Assembly (NCBI RefSeq): GCF_004664715.2
Contig: NC_051074.1
Location: forward strand, 18,601,558 to 18,665,557
Direction of reading: 5' to 3'
Origin: Peromyscus leucopus
Lineage: Eukaryota > Chordata > Mammalia > Rodentia > Cricetidae
DNA: 64,000 nt
Shown piece after piece: positions 55,680 to 64,000 of this stretch (position 1 is the first letter of the stretch; each line of letters opens with the position of its first letter). The position numbers were made by a program, and so were the translations under genes. The notes beneath the pieces were generated by a model, which worked only from the letters and a program-made list of their open reading frames with translations, was not told the DNA's origin and did no database searches.

Positions 55680-57845
55680 TACACCTTTCTCTGTGATATC
55701 TCTCAAGGCAAATGTTTCAAAACGTTGTTGTTTCACACAATTCATTTATAGCTCCCTGACACCAGTACCTCTCACCTGTCAAAGTGTGTCTGAGAGCATC
55801 TGTACATGTGTTCCTAACTCTAGCCTCTGGCTGATTCAAAAGTGAAGTTGACCGAGAGGCAGGGCAGGTAGCATTCAACAGTAACCATGAAGAAAGGGAA
55901 TAGAAGGCGGACTATATATTCATTAGTATAGATTTATTCCAAGACAAGCGTTCTTCCTGTTCACAGTTTGCTTTAGAATTCACCCAGTCACCTGAATTAC
56001 CTAGTAATGAAGGCGCTGGTGGCTTAATTTTCACATTAAGCTCAATTATTTGTTATCTCCAAGTGTGCCTCTCAGTATTTGTCTCTCTGCATCCACGAAC
56101 CCTGTATTGTAATCCAATCTTTGATTCAGAATTGACGAAACAGTTTAATAAAAGCTTCATTTGAATATAATTAGCAAGATGTTGTATACCTACCCATTAG
56201 TAAGTGACTCAGTTGCAAGATGCTGCTTAAAAATACAACAAAGACATTTCTATCAACAAAATCAAGATTTCTGGGCTTTCTTTTTTTTAAAAATACCATT
56301 CATTTGGTATGATTTCTTTCTTTCTTTTTTTTTAAATTCCCATTGTCTGTAGCCACTCAGACTCATCGGGGGCAACATCTATTTGTGAGCCTGTTCTGTT
56401 GAAAAAGCCTCTATTTAGTGACTTATTTTTCATGTTCTGTTATGTTAATCACAGAAAGTTGAACAGACGATATTCTGTAGGCATCTTTTATGACTGAATG
56501 GTGCATTTGGGCATTTGGGCATGTGAGCGTGCATGTGTTGGGCACACTCTCCCCCTCCCCCGCAAGGCACAAGATGGGAAGATCTCAAGCTAGAGAGAAG
56601 TTAGCCAGCACCACAAGCCTGCTTGAGTGTCCCCAGGCCACTTTCCATCAATGCCTCTCATCTCCAGATCTTTCAAGTGACGCCAAACTGTGGAAAATGC
56701 TTCAGAAATGCATGACTGTCTCTCCATCCTGTTGTGACTAAACAGCTGACCCAAACAATGCCAGCTCTTTTGGAAGTTCCTCTCTCTTCACTGGCCACTG
56801 GCATCCTTACAACTATTAGCCAAGAAAGCTCACAGGACTGCATGCTGAAGGGTTACTTCTTAGATATGGTTTTAGTTTGGGGAAACGTTCCTGCAGATGG
56901 TTGCATTTTGGTGACTGAAGAGTCCTGGGTGGATGCAATGTGTCTACTAAACATCTCAGGAAAGCAGGATTAATCTCCTTAGTAGACTGCTCACTAGGTA
57001 GAACCTTCTAGTCACTGATGGTCTCATGGCTAAATTGTGGTTTATTCATAAGATGAAAGGCGTAGCCTGACTCCAACTGACTTTCCATTTCAACGACTAT
57101 CATATTGCCAGCTGGCTTTGATACATGTTTATCACCCAATTAAAATGAAGAGAAAATAATATCAGTGTAGTGACACTCTGGTTCCTGTGCTAATGACGTC
57201 ATACATATGTCCCATGACTTCTTCTCAGTGCCTCATAGACAGGAGTCCACTTGAGACTGGACAGACAGAAGTTAGCCAGTGCAGTGCTGAGGGCACAGGA
57301 GGACCACAAGACCATTCCATCTTGCCACCTGCTTAGACATGAGACGACCAATGTAAGGCCTGTTTGTCACACAGCTAATGTCTACTCCGGTGTGGAGGGG
57401 AACTTGCTAGTAGGTTTCGCAATTCTTGCCATCCAGTTAATCAGTTTAAAGCAGACCCAAGCCTCTCCATCATTTAAAATCTTAGTGTTTGAAGAAAATG
57501 AAGCTGTTACACATCTCTGTTGTATGCATAGTCAGTGCTGTATGAGACATGCAGTGCTAGACATACACGTTATAAGAACACTGTCTCCTGGTACAAAAGC
57601 AAATAGTGTGGAAAGAATCTTACTTTAACTTATGTTCAGTCCTATATTCTCACTTGACTGCTCTTGGCCAAATACATGGACATGTGCCATCACCTTTTTT
57701 TTCCTTTTCTCTAAATACATGTGTGCATCAAAGGACATATTATATAATTTTGATTGTTTTTGAATTTTAAAAGGTGGTGTACAACTTTAAACATTTCTGT
57801 TATGACTTGCTTTCTCCATTCGAGCATCTCTAAGATTTATCCAAA
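55678..57845. other. Unique sequence with a possible conserved block at 55980-56250
   Basis: No interspersed repeat is recognised over 2.1 kb. Around 56000-56230 the sequence is AT-rich with ordered ATTA cores (GGTGGCTTAATTTTCACATT, CATTTGAATATAATTAGCAA) and no repeats, like many enhancers. The 125-codon plus-strand frame at 57251-57628 has no recognisable domain, signal peptide or clear start context. Confidence 0.35.
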
Positions 57846-58022
57846 GGCTGGAGAGATGGCTCAGAGGGTAAGAGCATTGACTGGTCTTCCAGATGTCATG
57901 AGTTCAATTCCCAGCATCCACATGGTGGCTCACAACCATATATAAGGGGATCTGGTGCCCTCTTCTGTCATGCATGCAGGCAGAACACTGTATACATAAT
58001 AAATAAGTACATCTTTAAAAAA
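57846..58022 (+). mobile_element. B2 SINE
   Basis: Full B2 from GGCTGGAGAGATGGCTCAGA through CAATTCCCAGCATCCACATG, GTGGCTCACAACCATATATA and the A/T-rich tail AATAAATAAGTACATC. AAGATTTAT before it and AAGATTTTAT after it suggest a target duplication. Confidence 0.92.
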
Positions 58023-58090
58023 GATTTTATGGAGCTGGAATTCATTTTTACTAAAAAAAGATTTTATGGAGCTGGAATTCATTTTTACTA
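58017..58090 (+). repeat. Perfect 37-bp tandem duplication at B2 tail
   Basis: 58017-58053 and 58054-58090 are identical, each starting AAAAAAGATTTTATGGAGC and ending CATTTTTACTA. The unit includes the end of the B2 A-tail plus flanking DNA, so the duplication came after the B2 insertion. Confidence 0.95.
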
Positions 58091-58119
58091 GTTTGTTTCA
58101 TTTAATAAAAACTTCAGTT

Positions 58120-58272
58120 GCCAGGCATGGTGTACACACCTTTAATCCCAGCACTTGGGAGGCAGAGGCAGGAGTAGCTCTGTGAGTTCGAGGCCAACCT
58201 GATCTACATAGTGAGTTCCAAGACAGTCAGAGCTATGTAGAGACCCTGTCTGTCTCAAAGACAAATCAAAAC
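58120..58272 (+). mobile_element. B1 SINE
   Basis: GCCAGGCATGGTGTACACAC, CTTTAATCCCAGCACTTGGG, GTGAGTTCGAGGCCAACCTG and the more standard 3' form CAAGACAGTCAGAGCTATGT. It lacks the GGAAAGGCGC variant, so it belongs to a different B1 subfamily from most copies here. Confidence 0.93.
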
Positions 58273-58924
58273 AAAACCCTTATTATTATTGCTTATGAGC
58301 GTCATTCTTAGGTATCTCCTGCTGCATGCTTAGGTTTCATGTGTACATTCTCTCTGGGGTACGCCTGTGAGGGAATGGCTGCACGTGTGGTCCCCTTTGT
58401 AAGATAAGGGCCAAGCATGAGTAGTATTTCCATACTTAGTCACACAAGGCCTTGCCATTGGTCATAAACTTTGTATTTTGGGCTCTGCATTTATGTGAAC
58501 ACAAATAAATTTGAGTATGTTTTACATGATTATTTGGGCATCTTTATTTCCTTTTTGCTAAATGTCTATTCACATCTTTTGTCCACATTTAACCAAACAC
58601 CAAAGATCTTTGTATACTCTGGATACTATTCATTCATTGGCAGTTTTGTGTTATAGGTATTTCATGTTAGCTTTTGATCTTAGCCTTCTGAAGAGGAGTG
58701 ACTCATTTTAATATAAAGAAGATGCTCAATCTTGCCTTTATAAGCAGGACTTTTCAGTTTTGTTTCTGAGATCATTAAAATTAAGCCTACAATATCACGA
58801 AGATTTTATGCTACATTCCTTGAATCTTGATTTTGGCCTTTTGATAATGTTTACTTCATCTATAATAAACTCCTTTTTCTTTTTTTACAGTAAAATAACC
58901 AGTTTAACTACTCTGATATTTTAT
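58273..58924. other. Unassigned AT-rich sequence
   Basis: No gene or repeat is recognised; short AT-rich frames only. Confidence 0.4.
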
Positions 58925-59142
58925 ACGTTTATTTATTTTTATTTTATGTATATGAGTGTTTCCCCTGCATGTATGTATTGGCCTCATGTGTATGCAGTGC
59001 ATGCAGGGGCCTGAAGGTGTCCTTTTCTCTAGGAATGGAGTTATAGACAGTTGTGAGCTGTCTTGTGGGTGCTGAGAACTGAACCGAAGTCCTCTGTAAG
59101 AGCAGCAAGCGCTCTTAGCCTCTAAGCCATCCCTTCAGCCCA
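58925..59142 (-). mobile_element. B3-type SINE
   Basis: Inverted: TTATTTATTTTTATTTTATG, GAGTGTTTCCCCTGCATGTA, GGGTGCTGAGAACTGAACCG, AAGAGCAGCAAGCGCTCTTA, AGCCATCCCTTCAGCCC. Confidence 0.85.
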
Positions 59143-59328
59143 TAGCTAGCCCTAATTTTTTAAGAGTATTTAATTTTTCCCGTTCACTTAAACTGTTACT
59201 TCTGTAATATCATTTAGACATTTTCAAGAGTGTCTAATTTGTTCCATTAGTCCTAAAGCCTTTACTACACTGTTTTAGTTACTATGACTAATTACAATAG
59301 CTTTAAAATACTTTCCTTTAGAAAAATT

Positions 59329-59362
<34 letters not shown>

Positions 59363-59505
59363 ACCAGAGTGACAGTGCATGTGTGAGGCAAGAGGACAAC
59401 TTTGACACTCAGTTTTCTTTCCTCCGACCATGTAGTGTGCCTCAGAGATCAAATGACTTGTCTATCACGGCAGCAAGCATCTTCACCTACTGAGACATCT
59501 CTCCT
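59329..59505 (-). mobile_element. B3-type SINE with GT microsatellite
   Basis: About 15 GT units, then AGGCAAGAGGACAACTTTGA, CTTTCCTCCGACCATGTAG, CGGCAGCAAGCATCTTCACC and TACTGAGACATCTCTCC. Same layout as 61100-61301. Confidence 0.7.
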
Positions 59506-59584
59506 TAGTAGAGTTGTTATAATGTCTTAAAATGTGTAAAGCAAATTCCACCATCTTATTCCTTAAGTATTGATTGTTTCTATT

Positions 59585-59735
59585 GGGCGGTGGTGGCACA
59601 GGCCTTTAATCCCAGCACTCAGGAGGCAGAGCCAGGCGGATCTCTGTGAGTTCGAGGCCAGCCTGGTCTACCGAGTGAGTTCCAGGACAGGCTCCAAAGC
59701 TACACAGAGAAACCCTGTCTCAAAAAACAAAGAAT
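59585..59735 (+). mobile_element. B1 SINE
   Basis: GGGCGGTGGTGGCACAGGCC, CTTTAATCCCAGCACTCAGG, GTGAGTTCGAGGCCAGCCTG and the 3' variant CAGGACAGGCTCCAAAGC. This is a third B1 subtype in the window. It lies about 120 bases from an inverted B1. Confidence 0.94.
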
Positions 59736-59858
59736 AAAAGTCCCATCTTTCTACTTCACCACTGATCTAAAGATGTGCGTGAACACTCTATTTTAACATG
59801 TTAGCCAACGAACAGATTATTTTATTAATTTTAATGTGTGCATTCCTTTGAGCGTTTT

Positions 59859-60018
59859 TTTTTTTTTTTTGGTTTTTCGAGACAGGGTTTCTCTGTGTAG
59901 TTTTGCACCTTTCCTGGAGCTCACCTGGTAGCCCAGGCTGGCCTCGAACTCACAGAGATCCGCCTGGCTCTGCCTCCCGAGTGCTGGGATTAAAGGCGTG
60001 CGCCACCAACGCCCGGCC
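59859..60018 (-). mobile_element. B1 SINE, inverted, 15-bp TSD
   Basis: T-run, then GGTTTTTCGAGACAGGGTTT, CTCTGTGTAGTTTTGCACC, AGCCCAGGCTGGCCTCGAAC, GATCCGCCTGGCTCTGCCTC and GGCGTGCGCCACCAACGCCC. An exact 15-bp duplication TCCTTTGAGCGTTTT flanks it (59844-59858 and 60019-60033). Many CpGs are intact, so it is young. Confidence 0.96.
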
Positions 60019-60033
60019 TCCTTTGAGCGTTTT

Positions 60034-60354
60034 GATTGTCTTGGCAGATACTCTTACTAGACACACCTAACTCAGAAGTTGTTTCTCCCATTCTAAAAGA
60101 ATCATTTTATGCTGTCAGTGCTTATCACTTTAGATGCTAAATGGAAGTAGGAATACCAGGAAACAGTCCTTTTGGGTCCAGAGAAAATGGACTGATGGTT
60201 TTTCTGGGGTTTTGGTTAAGGATGCACCCTATTTGTATGAGTTTCCTAAGATTTTGTAATGGAAAATACAAACAAATTTTCTTGAACATTTTCATTGTCT
60301 CTAATTAAAAAAACCACTCATATATTGTCTTATTTGGTGTTAATGCACACTGCA
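60034..60354. other. Unassigned sequence
   Basis: About 320 bases between a B1 and an MLT1. Nothing is recognised. Confidence 0.4.
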
Positions 60355-60665
60355 ATTTGAATGTCTGTGTCTCTCCCAGAGATAATGTTGGAAGTTGACC
60401 CCAAAGGCAAGAATATTGAGTGACCACTAGGATGTGACAGCCAGACAGCATCTTCCCCCAGGGGTAATAACACCAATGCCTTCTCAGGTGGGACCGGAAC
60501 AGTCCTTTTTCTTCCCCCTCACTTTCTGTCAGTTGAGGTCATGGTGGTTGAGGTGCCTTCTGGGAAGCAAACACTGAGTTTCCACAGTCACCAAATTTGG
60601 TTGTACAGCATTCTAACCTCCAGAACTATAAAGAATAACTTCTATTGTTTAATTGGTGAATCTGT
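60355..60665 (+). mobile_element. MLT1-type (MaLR) LTR
   Basis: TTGAATGTCTGTGTCTCTCC, ATAATGTTGGAAGTTGACCC, TCTAACCTCCAGAACTATAA and AGAATAACTTCTATTGTTTA follow MLT1 order. Diverged, with missing central parts. Confidence 0.65.
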
Positions 60666-60872
60666 TTTTTTTTTGTACTTTTTTTTTTTTAGAAGAAGCA
60701 ATATTAAGGCAGTTTAACTGCGAAAATGTATTTAGGGCTTCACTGTCTTATAGATTTTTATCTATAATTGTGTGGTTTTTATATTTAAGTTAGACTTGCC
60801 TCATAGAAATTACTCACTCCAGTAAGGCTTTGTCCTTAGCAAGCTACTAAAACTGTACTTATTAAAACTTCC

Positions 60873-61051
60873 GCCGGGCGGTGGTGGCGCACGCCTTTAA
60901 TCCCAGCACTCGGGAGGCAGAGGCAGGCGGATCTCTGTGAGTTCGAGGCCAGCCTGGGCTACCAAGTGAGCTCCAGGAAAGGCGCAAAGCTACACAGAGA
61001 AACCCTGTCTCGAAAAACCAAAAAAAAAAAAAAAACCAAAAAAAAAAAAAA
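60873..61051 (+). mobile_element. Young full-length B1 SINE
   Basis: Starts GCCGGGCGGTGGTGGCGCAC with the CpGs of this head intact, includes CCAGGAAAGGCGCAAAGC, and ends ACCCTGTCTCGAAAAACC plus two A-runs separated by CC. Target duplication AAAACTTCC (60864-60872 and 61052-61060). Confidence 0.96.
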
Positions 61052-61099
61052 AAAACTTCCAATATTTTATCAGTCAATTCATATTACTTATTTAATTGG

Positions 61100-61100
61100 T

Positions 61101-61153
<53 letters not shown>

Positions 61154-61301
61154 TGTTCATGAGCCACAAAGCATGTATGGAGGCCAGAGAACAAGAGAGA
61201 AGTCAGTTCTTTCTTTCTACCATGTGAGTGTTAGGGATTAAACCCAGGTGGTCAGGCTTGGAGACAAGTGTCTTTATCTACTGAGGCATCTTGCCAGCCC
61301 C
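61100..61301 (-). mobile_element. B3-type SINE with GT microsatellite
   Basis: About 25 GT units (61100-61150), then GAGCCACAAAGCATGTATGG, AGGCCAGAGAACAAGAGAGA, GGATTAAACCCAGGTGGTC, CAAGTGTCTTTATCTACTGA and GGCATCTTGCCAGCCCC, the inverted head. Confidence 0.75.
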
Positions 61302-62039
61302 CATGGTCAACTATCAAACTAATATTACTCTATAGCAGCATGAGGCCTGATAACTGTGAGAGGTTCCAGCACGAACTTCAGACTTGTCTTCCTCCTTTCA
61401 CATGGGTGTTTTTCTGGTTTCCTTTGCTGGGTCTCCTTCTTTTCTCAGTCTTCCTATCTTTGGAGTGTTCAAATCCATAATACTCACTTATACCCCTTCT
61501 TTTTTCTATCACAATAATAAACGGTGACTTTAGGCTCATGTTCTGATGACCATCCCTAGAACATCTCCCTCTCTCTCTATTTCCAGGCACATACTTAACA
61601 TAGTCACTTGGACATCTCAACACCAATTCGTCTATGACTGAACTTCAACCGTCTCTCTCATAATTCTACCCATTATTATCAATGCCATACTCCACTCCAC
61701 TGCTTGTTTTTCAGGCTGCTGCCTTATTCAGTATGAGCAACTTGAAGCTGGGAATGAATTTCATTCATCTTTAAATCCCTTGTACCTTGCACACAGCTGC
61801 TATTCACTAAGTATTATATTTATTTACTTGCCTTTGGGGGAAAATGAATAGATGACTAAGCAAATGAGTAACCACATATAAAATGGGATTTTAAACAATT
61901 CACTTGCTTACATTTATGAGGTTTTAGTCTTGTTTCTGAGTTGTGTTTATCATTCCAGATTAGTCGAAGCTATGCAAGTCTGTCGTGAAACACACAAGGA
62001 CACAGATGACTGTGTGCATCACACCCACCCAACCACGGG
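61302..62039. other. Unassigned sequence
   Basis: Apart from an L2-like scrap, nothing is recognised. Overlapping frames at 61268-61626 on both strands lack a recognisable domain. Confidence 0.4.
61745..61830 (+). mobile_element. Possible L2-type fragment
   Basis: AATTTCATTCATCTTTAAAT, CCCTTGTACCTTGCACACAG and CTATTCACTAAGTATTATAT follow the L2 3' end order loosely. Confidence 0.4.
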
Positions 62040-64000
62040 GAGCTCATTTATGTCTGAAATAAAAAACAAAAGACACGGAGCTTTGTTTCTCTTTTATTGC
62101 AACCCATTGCAAGGTCAAAAGATTCACAGAAATATAGAAACTACAAACTGTGTGAATTTTCTTTATCCACTCAAAAGGACATTAAATACAAAGGACCAGA
62201 CTTTCCACTACAGCAATATATTTCATAGGCTTTATTCTGAAAATACTGTTGACATTTGGAGAGGATAAAAAGCCCTGCATTAAATGTGTTCACATGTATT
62301 TATGACAGTCTAAGCAAAAAAAGGACCTGTATTGCCCAGACAAAGTATTTTAGGCCTCATTTCAAAGCGTCTAATGAGAGCACATTCAACAACCTCCACA
62401 GCATCACTCGAGGTGACGCTTTTCTTGGCTGTTTTTTCTTTTTTATGAGATTAATACTTTGAGGCTGGATATGATATTTCTAGGTTTCTATAAATGAACC
62501 AAAGCAGTTTTCTGAGTTCTGCTGCATCAGGCTTTCTGTATTAGTCAGCATTTTAGAGAGTAAATGTAGCCCCCCACCCCCCAAGCTAAAGCATGTTATA
62601 GTGCCGGACTTCAGTTTCAAAGAATGCAACATTTACAAAATTAATCATACACTCTGAAACCAGTGACAACGTAACTGCAGACTCCGGAGACGATTACAAC
62701 TCTGGACTGAAATTGTACCATCTATATCAAAGATGACTTTCCCTTCTTCTGCCTTTCTGTAACTATTTAAAATATAGTGTGACATATATAAAAATTAAAC
62801 TTTTGCTTATTCACTCAAACCACTATTACTATACATACAGTCTTATAAATTAGTTTTGGGTTAAAAACCAGTTAAAATATTATGAAATAACATTTTTTAG
62901 TAGTGGAGAAATGGGTATAAAATGATATAGTTCAATGTATAAGAAGAAATGCAGTTTTCTAATGGTAAACAGCTTTTTCTTAGACAAATTTTATTCCCTT
63001 CAAATTAAAATAGCAATCTGTTTGGTTGTGAAAAAAATATTCCTGGTACTTCCTCAGTATATTTATTTTTAATTGATTGGAATTAAAACAAAAAAAATGC
63101 AACATCAGAAGCATGTTGACATACTCGAAGGAAACAAACAGTTTCTACAGAAAAGTACTCATTATACACTATGTGAATGGCATTCCAATGTAAGGCTGCT
63201 TTCAGCTTCTTATGGCTCGGATCTCTTCAGCAGCATTGGAATTTATAGGAAATAAAGCCAAACCTCATTATAATCGTTAAAAGACCAAAGACCACATAAG
63301 GGGAGAATAAATAGCAAGTTCAAAAGTCAAGGTTTTGCTTCTCCTACTATGAGAGATAATCACTCTTTAGCTTAAAAAGGCTCCCTGCAGCCTGATTACA
63401 GATCTAGACACAGGAGAGGTTACTGGAGCCCGAGTCCCTACAATGAATTAACTGTAAAGATGTGTGAAATCAAAACACATACTCATTTTCTGATAGGTAC
63501 TGAGATAACTAAATGCTGATAATATTTAATTAAACTAAAATACTTATTTCTGGCAAGTGTAAACAGAATCTTAATGAACAGATTTTCTAAATCTCTCCTT
63601 AACTCATACATTAGCTAACAGTAGATCTTTGCAGTAGTGTAAGAACTATTCAAAATTATAACATGCATATATCCAAAAAACCTGTTCTAAATCCCAAAGC
63701 AAAAGAAAATATTCAATAGGAAGATTTCTACTTACATCTCATTCATTAATCTTCTACCAATGTGACTACTCCACCTTAGAATATATTTTCATAATTACCA
63801 AAATTACCAAAATAATGAAATGATCTGTAAAATTTTTAAAATAACTGCACACCATTAATTACATTCGTGGCTTCAATGTGGATAATGTTAAGATTAGCCC
63901 CAAATGTCACTAAAATATACCCTGACCAGTAACTACTCACCAAGTAAAAGCTAACACAGTGTTAATGTAAAACCAACTAAAATATTTATTACTCAATAGA
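62040..64000 (-). other. Candidate 3' UTR of an unidentified minus-strand gene
   Basis: The segment is AT-rich, free of SINEs and LTRs, and has no long frame. On the minus strand an AATAAA lies at 62098-62093 (context TTGCAATAAAAGAGAAAC). It is followed 25-45 bases on by a U/GU-rich stretch (CGTGTCTTTTGTTTTTTATT), the usual layout of a poly(A) site. A second AATAAA is at 62236-62231. The same downstream stretch ends in TTTATTTCAG, so it could instead be a splice acceptor. No coding exon is visible, so the gene is not identified. Confidence 0.4.

Noticed and set aside
57251..57628. 125-codon plus-strand frame
   Set aside because: Single-strand frame of notable length, but no start context, domain or composition suggesting a protein.

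Overview
This window is mammalian nuclear DNA from a rodent, most likely a cricetid (hamster, vole or deer-mouse group). The evidence is the repeat content. There are B1, B2, B3 and B4 SINEs, rodent URR1 DNA-transposon debris, and long microsatellites. Several B1 copies carry the 3' variant reading CCAGGAAAGGCGCAAAGC, and one carries CAGGACAGGCTCCAAAGC; from memory I associate these with cricetids rather than house mouse. Several LTR families also look cricetid. Species was not determined.

I find no protein-coding gene I can support. Open frames are short, overlap on both strands, and mostly lie in microsatellites, SINEs or LTRs. The window therefore reads as intergenic or deep-intronic sequence. 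It is unique DNA with old mammal-wide repeats (MIR, L2, MLT1, MLT2, old L1) overlaid by younger rodent insertions. The one place that looks like a transcript is the right end (62040-64000). It is AT-rich and free of SINEs, and on the minus strand it carries two AATAAA hexamers, the distal one with a U/GU-rich downstream element. I read it as a possible 3' UTR of an unidentified minus-strand gene entering from the right.

Layout. 1-16 kb: unique sequence with B4, URR1, MIR, B3, B1 and microsatellites, including a possibly conserved non-coding block near 6.3-7.6 kb. 16-32 kb: LTR-rich, with four copies of an LTR family that contains B1-derived modules, one LTR inside old L1 sequence, a multi-layer nest at 21.6-22.65 kb and a 234-bp GAA purine tract. 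32-48 kb: unique sequence with a CpG-dense patch at 32.5 kb, an old L1, an MLT2, a quadruplex-type C/G tract at 39.27 kb, three more solo LTRs and a 29-bp minisatellite at 45.9 kb. 49-50 kb: a partial 414-bp tandem duplication in GACAGA-rich DNA, then a CpG-dense patch with an NRF1-type site. 51-54 kb: a long decayed L1 split by a rodent repeat. 54-61 kb: two MLT1 LTRs and a cluster of B1/B2/B3 SINEs, including an inverted B1 pair. 61-64 kb: the candidate 3' UTR.

The best-supported structure is the set of solo LTRs. Four have exact 6-bp target duplications and three more have 5-of-6 matches. Two of these LTRs, plus one B1, cleanly interrupt older repeats, so insertion order can be read directly. 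Conservation, expression and formal repeat-family names could not be tested here.
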